Below are positions 24,973-34,153 of a stretch of 64,000 bases of DNA, piece by piece. The position numbers and the translations under genes are program-made. Origin of the DNA: Vibrio sp. 10N (lineage in GTDB: Bacteria > Pseudomonadota > Gammaproteobacteria > Enterobacterales > Vibrionaceae); assembly GCF_036245475.1 (NCBI RefSeq), contig NZ_BTPM01000002.1, positions 1,178,001 through 1,242,000 on the forward strand, given 5' to 3'. The notes under the pieces are model-generated. The model was not told the DNA's origin, did no database searches, and saw nothing but the letters and a program-made list of their open reading frames with translations. Each line of letters begins with the position of its first letter. Within the stretch, counting starts at the first letter, position 1.

Positions 24973-25677
24973 ATGAAAAAAACAGCAATCCTTCTCGCAA
25001 TGGTATCAGCATTCTCAGTTCACGCAGCAGATAGCAGCTTCTCTGGAGGCATTGAGCTAGACGCAAAATTTGGTGAGAACGGTCAAAAGCTCTATGAAAC
25101 AAGCAACGGTTCTGGCATCAAAGCGTTTGTAGGTTATGAAGGGTTTGGTTTATCTGCCAAGCGTAAAGCGGATTTCGAAAACGAGTACAACCTTAGCTAC
25201 AAATATGACTTCGAGAATGTTTGGGTGAAAGGTGAATATGAGTTCGTAGACAAGAAAAGTGTTCAAAACAGTCACGGTGTTCAAGGTCAATCCAACGACC
25301 AAAACAAGTTTGGCGTGACCGTAGGCGGCAACGTATCTGACATGTTTGATGCCTCTCTGCGTCTACGTAAAGACACAGATCTGAACTCAGGTAACGGCAG
25401 TGAGCGCAGCAACATCTATCGTTTTGACTTAGCGGCAGGCAAACAAGTCACGGATAAAACATATCTCAATGCCAAGCTGGTTGGTCAGCATCAAGCAAAC
25501 AAAAACTTGATCACTAAAGACAATATGACCAAAGACACCATCTACAACGTAGAGCTACGCGCAACGTTCACAGCCATCGACAACCTGATCCCTTATGTGG
25601 AAATTGGCAACGAAGGTCAATTTGGTGATGGTAAGCGCAACACATACGGCAAAGTAGGCGTTGTACTGCCGTTCTAA
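24973..25677 (+). CDS. Outer-membrane beta-barrel (KdgM-like porin)
   Basis: A 234-aa protein with signal peptide MKKTAILLAMVSAFSVHA and a mature chain of alternating amphipathic strands. It ends in a terminal phenylalanine (VGVVLPF), the outer-membrane insertion signal. The size and composition resemble the KdgM family of small monomeric porins for acidic oligosaccharides, but the assignment is tentative. The start is ATG 24973; a frame to 24847 adds 42 residues before a clear signal peptide. An outer-membrane protein gene converges from the right. Confidence 0.75.
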   Translation: MKKTAILLAMVSAFSVHAADSSFSGGIELDAKFGENGQKLYETSNGSGIKAFVGYEGFGLSAKRKADFENEYNLSYKYDFENVWVKGEYEFVDKKSVQNSHGVQGQSNDQNKFGVTVGGNVSDMFDASLRLRKDTDLNSGNGSERSNIYRFDLAAGKQVTDKTYLNAKLVGQHQANKNLITKDNMTKDTIYNVELRATFTAIDNLIPYVEIGNEGQFGDGKRNTYGKVGVVLPF

Positions 25678-25700
25678 TACCGACAAGCATTCTCTTCTTA

Positions 25701-25737
25701 AAGATATTCGAAGGAATGAATATCTTCTGTTCTTTTT
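25701..25737 (+). terminator. Terminator after the KdgM-like gene
   Basis: Stem AAGATATTC / GAATATCTT with an 8-nt loop, then CTGTTCTTTTT. Confidence 0.75.
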
Positions 25738-25786
25738 CGATTAGAGCATCCCTGCTCAATGAATCTCCTAAACCATCAAAACAGAA

Positions 25787-26605
25787 CTAGAACTGGTAGT
25801 TAAATTCCACTCTTTGGTCACCATCAAAATAATTCTGCTCCTGCGTCCAGTTGGCAAAATATCGCACATTGAAGCGCGGCGTAAACTGGTAAGACACGGC
25901 AAACTCGTTGGTAAAGATAGAATCCATACCTGGTCCATACGCATTTTCAACGTACGACTTCGAGCCAGAAATGGTCGTCAACCACATTGGGTTATAGTTG
26001 AGCCATAGCTTATCGGTAATCGCATATTTGGTGTACGCTCCCACTACCGCATACGTACCGGGAATGGTGTAACCAATGTTTTGCTTTTCAACCGGGCAAT
26101 CAACATTTGGCATGTTTTCACAACCTTTAAACTCGCCATTTCTCACATTGACGCCAAGACCTGCTAGCGGGTAAAGATTCAGATTACCCAGCTTTGGTAG
26201 CGCCTGAATGAAGCTGTAAGAAGCGTTCAAACTCTCCTGCTCGACGTTGTAATTTAAATCAACTTGAGAACCGCGGCCGTTAGTAGTATTGACACTGAAG
26301 TTACGAAAACGCACGCTGTCGATAGAATTATCGCGTGCACCGCTACCCGACCAGCCCAGATACTCACCAACCACACCTTTCACTTCGATGATATTCATCG
26401 CCATGGTCTCTGGGTTGCCCGTATCATAGGTACGGCCCACTTTGAAATTTAGACCTTTATCTGAGGCACCTGCACCAGCCTGCGTGTAAACCGCAAGAGG
26501 ATCTGACATGTCCTGAACTTGAGCGTCCGAGTCGTTAGCAGCATAAGTAGAAAAAGAGAAGCTCGCAGCCACAGCTGCGCTTAAAAGGGTAATGCTCGCG
26601 CGCAT
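25787..26605 (-). CDS. Predicted outer-membrane beta-barrel protein
   Basis: A 272-aa exported protein. The signal peptide ends near FSTYAA. Alternating beta strands run to a C-terminal aromatic (VEFNYQF), as in outer-membrane barrels. Two cysteines (GCENMPNVDCPVE) are close together and probably form a disulfide in a loop. The specific family was not recognised. It points toward the KdgM-like gene (convergent). Confidence 0.7.
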   Translation of the reverse strand: MRASITLLSAAVAASFSFSTYAANDSDAQVQDMSDPLAVYTQAGAGASDKGLNFKVGRTYDTGNPETMAMNIIEVKGVVGEYLGWSGSGARDNSIDSVRFRNFSVNTTNGRGSQVDLNYNVEQESLNASYSFIQALPKLGNLNLYPLAGLGVNVRNGEFKGCENMPNVDCPVEKQNIGYTIPGTYAVVGAYTKYAITDKLWLNYNPMWLTTISGSKSYVENAYGPGMDSIFTNEFAVSYQFTPRFNVRYFANWTQEQNYFDGDQRVEFNYQF

Positions 26606-26786
26606 GAAACTAATCCTAGAAGTAAATGACGCGAGCAGACTAAGGGGCGAGAGGGTCTAGAACAATTAACTCAAGGTTATAGCATTTATTACACTAGCTT
26701 TATTGACCTTTATATTATCAATATAGTTCAGAGAGTTATGGTCAGCAGTACCTACAAAAGAATTAACGAAAACCTCGACCGGATCA

Positions 26787-27107
26787 CTACCAGCCTTCGT
26801 CTAGTGCGCTGTCAATGATGACTTCGTCGACGACTCGGTCTTCATAATCCGCAACGATCGCCTCTTCAACAATCGCCTCACCCACCAACGCATCACATTC
26901 TGCTTCGTCGTATGCGCCATCAACGACGCCAGCTGCACCGCCAATCATCGCTCCTGTTTTAGCATCACCAGCTATCGCACCAACCACGCCACCAACAACA
27001 GCACCTTCCACCGCATCGGTAACGGCATTGCCAGGCTCACATGGGTGATAAGCAAATGCAGGAGTCACGCCGGCAAGCATCATGGTCGTTACTAACAGTT
27101 TTTTCAT
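26787..27107 (-). CDS. Glycine-zipper exported protein with acidic tail
   Basis: A 106-aa protein. The start is ATG 27105-27107 (MKKLLVTTMMLAG) with GGATGA before it; an ATG five codons earlier is less likely. A signal peptide ends near AFA. Next is a glycine-zipper stretch (AVVGGVVGAIAGDAKTGAMI), the type found in outer-membrane or periplasmic surface proteins that associate through membrane helices. The last 40 residues are very acidic (ECDALVGEAIVEEAIVADYE). Function unknown. It is divergent from the RND gene. Confidence 0.7.
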   Translation of the reverse strand: MKKLLVTTMMLAGVTPAFAYHPCEPGNAVTDAVEGAVVGGVVGAIAGDAKTGAMIGGAAGVVDGAYDEAECDALVGEAIVEEAIVADYEDRVVDEVIIDSALDEGW

Positions 27108-27359
27108 TCGAGTTTCATCCAATTGATTTTAGAAAGGAGTGCCACTGTAGCGACATTAAAACTCACTGGAAAAATAGCTTCTATTCCATCAGCAAATACG
27201 TAGTCACGAAATTAGCTCTTCAGATACGATGTCAAACCTTGCTATTCGAACCTCAAATATTTGCTATTTCGTTTGCTGATAGAACAGTCAGCGGCTCAAT
27301 TGTGATTAAAAATACCCAGGCGTAAACTCAGGACAATTATTCATCAATGGGTAGCTAAC

Positions 27360-30300
27360 ATGTTTAAAATGTTCATAGAACGGCCTAAGTTTGCAATTGT
27401 TATTGCGCTTTTAATCTCACTTATTGGAGCAATCGCTGCCGCCAACTCCCCAATAGGAAGGTACCCCGACGTTGCGCCAGTAACCGTAGAAGTCACAACG
27501 TTCATGGACGGTGCCAGTGCTGATGTTATGGCGAAATCCGTCGCTCCTGAAGTCGAAAAACAGGTCAATGGTGTCGCTGGAATGGAGTATATGAAGTCCA
27601 CCAGCGGTGCAGATGGTACCTATACTCTCGAAGTCGTTTTTGAAAGTGGTACTGATTCAGACAAAGCCGTTAACTTGGTACAGAATCGCGTCAACCTCGC
27701 TCTTCCGGAGCTACCCGGCGATGTAATGCGAAATGGTGTTAAAGTGGAGAAACTCTCTAATGGCTTAATGCTCGGCATCTCAATTACCGATCCATCTGGC
27801 GAGGCATCGGCTATTGAGATCAGCGCGTTCGCAGGCGGTCCACTAAAAGAGAGAATTCAACGTATCAACGGCGTGTCAAAAGTCGATGTACTTGGTGAAA
27901 AGAAATACTCAATTCGTGTTTGGCTCAACCCGAACAAAATGAAGCATTACTCGATCAATGTCGATGAAATCAATCATGCAATCGCCACCCAAAATAAGAT
28001 TGCTTCCGCCGGTAGCGTGGTCAACGATAAGTTTGAATTCCCAATTACCGTTGAGGGTGGTCTATCTTCCCCTGAAGAGTTTGGCAACATCGTCGTTCGC
28101 TCAGACGAGCTAGGAAAAACCATCTTCTTAAGAGACATCGCAGAAATCGAGCTAGGTAGCGAAATCTATACCGCCAATGCTTATGGTGAAAACGCTAACG
28201 GTGCAGTGCTGTTCATCTACAAAACTCCAGAAGCCAACGCAATGGATGTAGCCTCCGGCATTAAATCCCTTTTACAACAGCCAAGCGATTACCAAATCAA
28301 GACCGTCTACGATGCAACTACCTTTATTGATGGCGCCATTTACAGCGTTGTAGAAACTTTGGTCCTAGCTGTTGCCATTGTTTCCTTGGTCACTCTCCTT
28401 TTTATGCAAAATTTTCGATTGACCTTGATTACGGTAACGGCGATTCCCGTTTCTCTCATTGGCACATTTGCGGTCATGAGTGGACTTGGTATTCAAATCA
28501 ACATCATCTCCATGTTTGGTCTGGTGATGGCAATTGGTATTGTTGTTGATGCCGCAATTATCGTTATTGAAAACGCCGAGCATCAACTACACGAACATCC
28601 CAAGATGACAGTTAAACAAGCAATATCTAAAGCTTTAGATATCACCTTCTCTCCAATTGTCGCTTCTATGCTAGTGTTGCTTGCCGTTTTTACCCCTTCA
28701 CTATTTATTCCAGGCATGGCCGGCACTATCTATTCTGAATTTGGCATCGTCCTATGTGCCTCTGTGGTAGTTTCAACCTTAGTGGCGCTCACACTGACTC
28801 CTGCGCTGTGCGCGCTGTTTATGAAGCCGCCAAAGAAAAATGCTATCGCAAAGTCCGTTGAATGGGTTATTACACAGAAAATCCGAGCTTTTACTGGTCT
28901 AGCATGGACAGCAACTCGCCTACCAATACTTACTATCGCGCTGCTAGCTGGTGGCCTCTATTTATCGGTAGAGCGAGGAGCGAGCTTGCCAACCGGTCTC
29001 CTACCAGAAGAAGATACTAGCGCTATTTTTGTGGTTGGAAGCTTCCCACAAGGCACAGCGTTGACACAGACCGACCAATACCTAGCCAATCTGACCCAGC
29101 AGCTCAATGCGCTACCTGGCGTTTCCACCAGTGTTGAGGCATCCGGGTTTAATCTGCTAACTGGAACCGCAGAAATGAGCAGTTTCATGATGTTAGTGTC
29201 GCTTGATGATATGCAAAACCGAACGGCTACAGACGTCGCTATCACAGACCAAGTGAATGCCATTTTAGCTGAAAATACCGATATCCAAGCGTTTGCTTTT
29301 AAACCACCTGTCATTCCTGAGCTAGGCATGGTCGATGGTGTAAACTTCGTTTTGCTTGCACCGGAATTAACACCCAATGAACTTTACAAACTCACAACGG
29401 ACTTTAACGCACGCTTAATGGAAGACGAGCGAATTGGCCTAGCGATGGCTCAGTTCGAAGTGACAAAACCTTCCATGAAGCTCAATATCAAGCGCGATGA
29501 CTTGCTAAAATATGGTGTTACGTTCTCGGATGTGGTTGAAGGCATGCAAACGCACTTTGGTGGTATGTACATCAACACATTCAATATGGGTGGACGAAAC
29601 TACAAGGTGATGGTGCAAAATGACCCCAACTATCGATTGGACCCGAAAGCACTGAAACAAACCGGGTTGTCAAAATCAAATGGTAAACGTATCACCTACG
29701 ATAAGCTCTTCGATGTAGAACAAATCAAAGTCCCTAATTTCATTACTCGGTATAACGCTGAGCAAGGGGTATTCATCGACGTCATTCCAACCGTTGCGAC
29801 AGGTCAAGCTATCCAGGCGATACAAGAGCTTGCTGAAGAGTTTGGTTATCGCGTTGAGTTCACCGGCGCAGCAAAAGAAGAAGTCAATGCTGGAAATACG
29901 GTTGCCCTAGTCATGGGTCTCGCTCTGCTAGTCACCTTCTTAGTGTTGGTCGCACAGTATGAGTCTTGGCTGATCCCTCTCGCGATTATGTTGACCGTTC
30001 CAACAGCGGTTATAGGCATCGTTGAGGGCGTGATTCATATTGGTGGCAACATCAACATTCTTACCCAGCTATCGGCCATCTTGCTGATAGGTATGACCGT
30101 TCGAAACGCGATTCTTATCGTCGAGTTCGCTAAAACGCTGCGCGATGAAGGTGAATTAACTATTAAGCAAGCGGCGGTTCAAGCACTCCGTTTGCGTGCT
30201 CGCGCAGTGTTTATGACCGCATTCTCATTCGGGGTTGGATTGATACCGTTAATGCTGGCGAGCGCTGTCGGCTCTGGCGGCCAACAGGCATTGGGTTGGG

Positions 30301-30419
30301 CGTCATTTGGTGGCATAGTCACCGCCACTTTTATTGGGTGTATTATGGCAAGTGTATTTTTTGTACTGATTCAACAAATCCGCGAACTGTTTACACCTGC
30401 ACCCAAAGCCCAACTATAA
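27360..30419 (+). CDS. RND-family efflux permease, solitary
   Basis: A 1019-aa inner-membrane proton-driven exporter of the resistance-nodulation-division class. The first membrane helix starts at FIERPKFAIVIALL. Two large periplasmic loops are separated by helices 2-7, and the second half repeats the pattern. In helix 4 the usual Asp-Asp pair reads VVDAAIIVIEN: D397 is present and the next residue is alanine (A398). The helix 10 lysine is conserved (NAILIVEFAK, K925). The overall sequence is AcrB/HAE-like, although a single Asp is more typical of metal-exporting CusA-type pumps. No membrane fusion protein gene and no TolC-type gene are adjacent. Substrate unknown. Confidence 0.9.
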   Translation: MFKMFIERPKFAIVIALLISLIGAIAAANSPIGRYPDVAPVTVEVTTFMDGASADVMAKSVAPEVEKQVNGVAGMEYMKSTSGADGTYTLEVVFESGTDSDKAVNLVQNRVNLALPELPGDVMRNGVKVEKLSNGLMLGISITDPSGEASAIEISAFAGGPLKERIQRINGVSKVDVLGEKKYSIRVWLNPNKMKHYSINVDEINHAIATQNKIASAGSVVNDKFEFPITVEGGLSSPEEFGNIVVRSDELGKTIFLRDIAEIELGSEIYTANAYGENANGAVLFIYKTPEANAMDVASGIKSLLQQPSDYQIKTVYDATTFIDGAIYSVVETLVLAVAIVSLVTLLFMQNFRLTLITVTAIPVSLIGTFAVMSGLGIQINIISMFGLVMAIGIVVDAAIIVIENAEHQLHEHPKMTVKQAISKALDITFSPIVASMLVLLAVFTPSLFIPGMAGTIYSEFGIVLCASVVVSTLVALTLTPALCALFMKPPKKNAIAKSVEWVITQKIRAFTGLAWTATRLPILTIALLAGGLYLSVERGASLPTGLLPEEDTSAIFVVGSFPQGTALTQTDQYLANLTQQLNALPGVSTSVEASGFNLLTGTAEMSSFMMLVSLDDMQNRTATDVAITDQVNAILAENTDIQAFAFKPPVIPELGMVDGVNFVLLAPELTPNELYKLTTDFNARLMEDERIGLAMAQFEVTKPSMKLNIKRDDLLKYGVTFSDVVEGMQTHFGGMYINTFNMGGRNYKVMVQNDPNYRLDPKALKQTGLSKSNGKRITYDKLFDVEQIKVPNFITRYNAEQGVFIDVIPTVATGQAIQAIQELAEEFGYRVEFTGAAKEEVNAGNTVALVMGLALLVTFLVLVAQYESWLIPLAIMLTVPTAVIGIVEGVIHIGGNINILTQLSAILLIGMTVRNAILIVEFAKTLRDEGELTIKQAAVQALRLRARAVFMTAFSFGVGLIPLMLASAVGSGGQQALGWASFGGIVTATFIGCIMASVFFVLIQQIRELFTPAPKAQL

Positions 30420-30430
30420 ACACCCCCAAA

Positions 30431-30461
30431 GACTTGCCACTGTTTAATTTCGTGGCAAGTC
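30431..30461. terminator. Hairpin after the RND gene
   Basis: Perfect 10-bp stem GACTTGCCAC / GTGGCAAGTC with an 11-nt loop between convergent genes. It lacks a good T run on either strand, so it may be a weak terminator or a 3' stabiliser. Confidence 0.5.
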
Positions 30462-30476
30462 GCCTTCATGCCAACC

Positions 30477-31361
30477 TTACCCAGCTCTGACCTTTCTCAG
30501 TGAAGAAAAAGAGAACCCCGTTACAAGCATCGTGCCACTAATAACCAATATAGTTCCCACCACAGTGTTGATGCCGATAGGTTCACCCAAGAACAAATTG
30601 CCCCACAGTATTCCAAACATCGGAACTAGAAAGGTGACCGACAACGCGGAAGACGGTCCAATATCTGTAACCAAACGAAAATAGAGTAAATATGCCGCCC
30701 CTGTACAGACAACGCCCAGCAATACTACCGCTAACCATACCTCTTGAGTCGGCGCCTCTCTCATTGGTACAAAGGGTATCAACGGCAACACGATCAAACA
30801 GGCTGCCCACATGCTGCCATGAGCATTATTAAATGCCGGTATGGAAGGCGCATTCTTTGCGTAATTGGTCGCAATGCCATAACAACACGCAGCCATCACG
30901 CCTGCAACAATCGGTAGCGTCGCCTCTTCACCTATCCGCACCGCATCCCAACCGACTAACACAGCAACACCAATAATACCTATCAATAATCCAAGCGCTC
31001 CGCGCTTTGTTAGTGGTATTTTGGTCCAAAATACGCCAATCACCGCCCCCCAAATGGCAGCGGTTGAATTGAGAATCGACAATGTGGAAGCATTCAACGT
31101 TTGCGCGGCATAAGCAAACAACAGAAACGGCAGCGCCGTATTGAACAGTCCGATGATAAAAAAGTGTCGAGTATGCTTGGTGAACTCTAGTTTCTTCTTT
31201 AAATAAATACTAATAACAAACAGAGCAATGGCCGCAAAAAATACTCTCGCTTCAATCAGTACCGCAGGCCCCATTACGTTGGCAGCGATGCGCATAAATA
31301 AAAAGGAGCCGCCCCATATTGAGGCAAGAAGAATCAACCTTAGAAAACTCGCTAAATCCAT
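30477..31361 (-). CDS. EamA/DMT-family transporter
   Basis: A 294-aa inner-membrane protein with ten membrane segments in two EamA repeats. It starts LASIWGGSFLFMRIAAN, the typical first helix with GGS(F/N)F. The second repeat contains TGAAYLLYFRLVTDIGPSSA and the usual FLGEPIGINTVVGTILVISG end. Substrate unknown. It differs clearly from the EamA protein at 10.4 kb and looks monocistronic. Confidence 0.86.
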   Translation of the reverse strand: MDLASFLRLILLASIWGGSFLFMRIAANVMGPAVLIEARVFFAAIALFVISIYLKKKLEFTKHTRHFFIIGLFNTALPFLLFAYAAQTLNASTLSILNSTAAIWGAVIGVFWTKIPLTKRGALGLLIGIIGVAVLVGWDAVRIGEEATLPIVAGVMAACCYGIATNYAKNAPSIPAFNNAHGSMWAACLIVLPLIPFVPMREAPTQEVWLAVVLLGVVCTGAAYLLYFRLVTDIGPSSALSVTFLVPMFGILWGNLFLGEPIGINTVVGTILVISGTMLVTGFSFSSLRKVRAG

Positions 31362-31550
31362 CTGTCTATATTTGTATCAACAATTTTTCCTTACTTTGCG
31401 CCATGGATATTGAAATCACAACCCCCACTTAGGTCTAATCCAGATTACAATTCCGAAAGCAGCCAGTTTAGCCATTGTACTAAACTGGCTTGCATTGAAT
31501 TAGAAATCATACGTAGCGCTTAATCGTGACTAAGTCAGCGAGTTAAAACA

Positions 31551-32000
31551 CTATGCTTGCGGCTTGTCTAACGAGTTCTCGCTACCTGATGACTTAATAT
31601 GGCGATTGAAATCTCTATCGGCCAATTCCTGCTCGTCATAAAGATCCTCTAGTACAACCTGATCCATCGCCATCACATCAAAAAACTGATCTTTACAATA
31701 GTCACTCGTCCACTTGGGTAGCATTTCAGAATCACTCGCAATCTCCTTTACATGATCCGCGGCGAAGTGAGCATAGTGTTCAAACAACTCCTCGTCTGTA
31801 CCGTTTGCTACCCAGGCCAATTTTTTAAACCACACCGCTGATTGTTCTTCCGATATATGCTCATTCACTTTACAAACCGACATTGCAACTAGTGACTCCG
31901 TGTAATTTTCATAGTGCGGTAACGTGTTATGGACGTGAGCACCACAAGCAAGAGCCAAAGTTGGAATCATTGCTGCCAAGCTAAGTACGATTTTTTTCAT
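31551..32000 (-). CDS. Small exported protein with conserved cysteines, unknown function
   Basis: A 149-aa protein starting at ATG 31998-32000 (MKKIVLSLAAMIPTLALACG), overlapping the previous stop as ATGA. The signal peptide probably ends at LALA; a lipobox LALAC is also conceivable, because a cysteine follows directly. The body is helical and acidic and is bracketed by two cysteines about 59 residues apart (SVCKVN and DYCKDQ). The upstream neighbour has a similar arrangement, which suggests a related fold. It is the last gene of the exported MBL operon. No known domain was recognised. Confidence 0.7.
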   Translation of the reverse strand: MKKIVLSLAAMIPTLALACGAHVHNTLPHYENYTESLVAMSVCKVNEHISEEQSAVWFKKLAWVANGTDEELFEHYAHFAADHVKEIASDSEMLPKWTSDYCKDQFFDVMAMDQVVLEDLYDEQELADRDFNRHIKSSGSENSLDKPQA

Positions 32001-32374
32001 AACGTTGTCTCCTCTGGTTGAACGCACATTTGGTTCACGTGCCCTTTTTGTTCAGCTTCCTGAATCAATCTTTTGCCAAGAGCGACACCTTGTAGGTACA
32101 TTTCATCGTCTTCGCTGAAGGTATAGGCCTCGTGTAAGACTTCGCTTGATAACCCTTCGATAGTTTCTCGAATCATGGTGGCATTTTGAGTTGAGTATTC
32201 GGAGGTCATCGAACCAAGCTCAACGCAGTAGGCATTAACTGTCTCTACAGCGGCAGCGGCCATAACGGCATTGTCGCGGCTAAAGAGCGTGTCATGATCA
32301 TGTTGTGCTGCATGCACTGCTGTTCCTGCCAGGCTCATAGTTATTAATGTGAAAGTGGTCAATCGTCTAAACAT
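31997..32374 (-). CDS. Small exported helical protein, unknown function
   Basis: A 125-aa protein with signal peptide MFRRLTTFTLITMSLAGTAVHA. The mature part is about 100 residues, helical and acidic, with two cysteines 67 residues apart (NAYCVEL and NQMCVQ). It overlaps the next gene by 4 nt and lies 63 nt after the MBL hydrolase gene, so the genes are probably co-transcribed. No known domain was recognised. Confidence 0.7.
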   Translation of the reverse strand: MFRRLTTFTLITMSLAGTAVHAAQHDHDTLFSRDNAVMAAAAVETVNAYCVELGSMTSEYSTQNATMIRETIEGLSSEVLHEAYTFSEDDEMYLQGVALGKRLIQEAEQKGHVNQMCVQPEETTL

Positions 32375-32437
32375 AATATCGTCTCGATAAAAAGCGGTTG
32401 GAGCGCGGGCATCGTATGTAATGCCCGCTAGTAAGGG

Positions 32438-34060
32438 TTATTGATCTTTGGTGTTGTCTTCGCGAGTATCACGATATGGATCTGAAGACGACTTCCTATG
32501 GACTGAACGAGGCTCTAGGCCATGGGCTTTACGCATTTCATCCACCATTCTTTGCTTCTCACCCATGCCGCGTTTCATGCTCTCTGGCAACACTTCGGTC
32601 GGTACGATCAAATCACGATCCAATGGCCATTCTTTAAGCAGTTCAGGGTGATACCCCTCTGGGTAATACAATGACTCATCGATTTCTAGGTCTCGAATCT
32701 CTTGCTCTTGAATATCGGCTCTCGAATTTTTAGGCACTGGTACTCGGAATACTTCGCCTTCGTTTAAGTTGAATTGAGGGGCTCGGTTATTCGGAAAATC
32801 TGGAATAATCCCCTCTCGCACCCACGCTTTGTCCGGAGTAATGTTGGCGACGATCATGTCTGGAGCTCCGAAATGGTATGGCCCTTTCCAATGTTCGCGA
32901 ACCTGGGCTACCGTCTCGTTGTTGTAATAAGGGTCAAATTCCATGTGTGTAGTCATGAACAGCCTTGGCTGTACCTGATTTGCGAGCCAACCTGCTGCGT
33001 AGCCAGAGGTGTGGTGCGTATCGATGGTGTAGCGCGTCAAGAAAGCAGGCACCCCCTGTACGATAGAAGCAAGCCCTACTAACTCGGTTTGTACTTCGGT
33101 GACAAACAAATCGCAGCCTTTGCCATATTCAATATCAAGCTCAGTTGGTCGGCCATCGCCTGTCCATACAAAACATAACGATTCTTCTTCATTGATCGTC
33201 CAATCCAGCCTGTACGCAGATGCACCATCTTTAGCGTGTGAACGACGCCAATGAGAAACTTTTACGCCATCAACGTCGTAAATCACACCGCCATCATCTT
33301 TGAAGTCGTATTCCACCACCTCAATATCGTTACCAGATGGAAACACATCGAAGGCATCTTGGTGCCACGAAAGCATCTGCAGCATGCCTTCAACCATATG
33401 GCGCGTACCGTCTTCTGGATTACGACCAGAAGGACCATAAATCGTCAGCGGCTTTTCCCAGCGACCATTCCAGCCACCAAACTGATACAAATAAGGTAGT
33501 GAGCCAAAATGGTCGACATGCAAGTGAGTGATGAACACCTTATCGAGTTCGTTCAAAGCGACGCCGGCGCCAATATAGTTGGCAATGGACGCTTCACCCA
33601 GGTCAAACACAAAATTATCGCCATTGCCAAGCTCTACATAGATGGACGTATTGGCCTGCCCAGGTCGAATCATGGGAGAAGTACCCATGAAGGTCACTCG
33701 CATTTCATTGTGCTGAACCTCTTCCGTTCTTGGGAACCAGTTAGCAGCGGTAACCATATGATCCATCGGCTCAATACCGTCAAACATCAGACCTTCTTTC
33801 CAAAGCTCTTCTCCTGTTTGAATGTCGGTCTTGAGACCACCTTGTAAAATGGCGTGGATTTCCTCAGGAGAGGAGTAGATCTTACCGCCTTGCTTCATCA
33901 GCTCGTCCGTACTGACATTTTGTTCGTAGTTGTAGTGTTTGTAGCCTGAAAAACTGGCTGAGTTTTCTGATTGATAGTGCTCAAACGGATTCTGCGCTAG
34001 AACCGCACTCGACATGAGGATCGCGCCAGTCATAACGCTTAATTGGTGAATTTTTCGCAT
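32438..34060 (-). CDS. Exported metallo-beta-lactamase-fold hydrolase (large)
   Basis: A 540-aa protein with a signal peptide (MRKIHQLSVMTGAILMSSAVLA). The MBL domain spans about residues 120-430. It shows the metal-binding motif H179-L-H181-V-D183-H184 and later candidate ligands in FVWTGDGRPTE and THMEFDP. The pattern is closer to the RNase Z/arylsulfatase branch than to true beta-lactamases. About 100 residues precede the domain and a proline-rich C-terminal extension follows. Automated pipelines may call such proteins GntH-like (guanitoxin biosynthesis), but no other genes of that pathway are here, so the name would mislead. It is the second gene of an operon of exported proteins with a divergent LysR regulator. 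Confidence 0.82.
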   Translation of the reverse strand: MRKIHQLSVMTGAILMSSAVLAQNPFEHYQSENSASFSGYKHYNYEQNVSTDELMKQGGKIYSSPEEIHAILQGGLKTDIQTGEELWKEGLMFDGIEPMDHMVTAANWFPRTEEVQHNEMRVTFMGTSPMIRPGQANTSIYVELGNGDNFVFDLGEASIANYIGAGVALNELDKVFITHLHVDHFGSLPYLYQFGGWNGRWEKPLTIYGPSGRNPEDGTRHMVEGMLQMLSWHQDAFDVFPSGNDIEVVEYDFKDDGGVIYDVDGVKVSHWRRSHAKDGASAYRLDWTINEEESLCFVWTGDGRPTELDIEYGKGCDLFVTEVQTELVGLASIVQGVPAFLTRYTIDTHHTSGYAAGWLANQVQPRLFMTTHMEFDPYYNNETVAQVREHWKGPYHFGAPDMIVANITPDKAWVREGIIPDFPNNRAPQFNLNEGEVFRVPVPKNSRADIQEQEIRDLEIDESLYYPEGYHPELLKEWPLDRDLIVPTEVLPESMKRGMGEKQRMVDEMRKAHGLEPRSVHRKSSSDPYRDTREDNTKDQ

Positions 34061-34153
34061 AGTGATCTCTCCACACCCACATTGTAGGGTTGGTGATTAA
34101 AAAGTTAGTATTTAAGGGGTGAGCAAGCTCGCTAGATTTGGTTTAAATAGACG

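Noticed and set aside
32438..34060. Assignment as a guanitoxin-biosynthesis enzyme (GntH)
   Set aside because: The protein may resemble that entry, but none of the other pathway genes are in the window and it carries a signal peptide, so the name would overstate the evidence.
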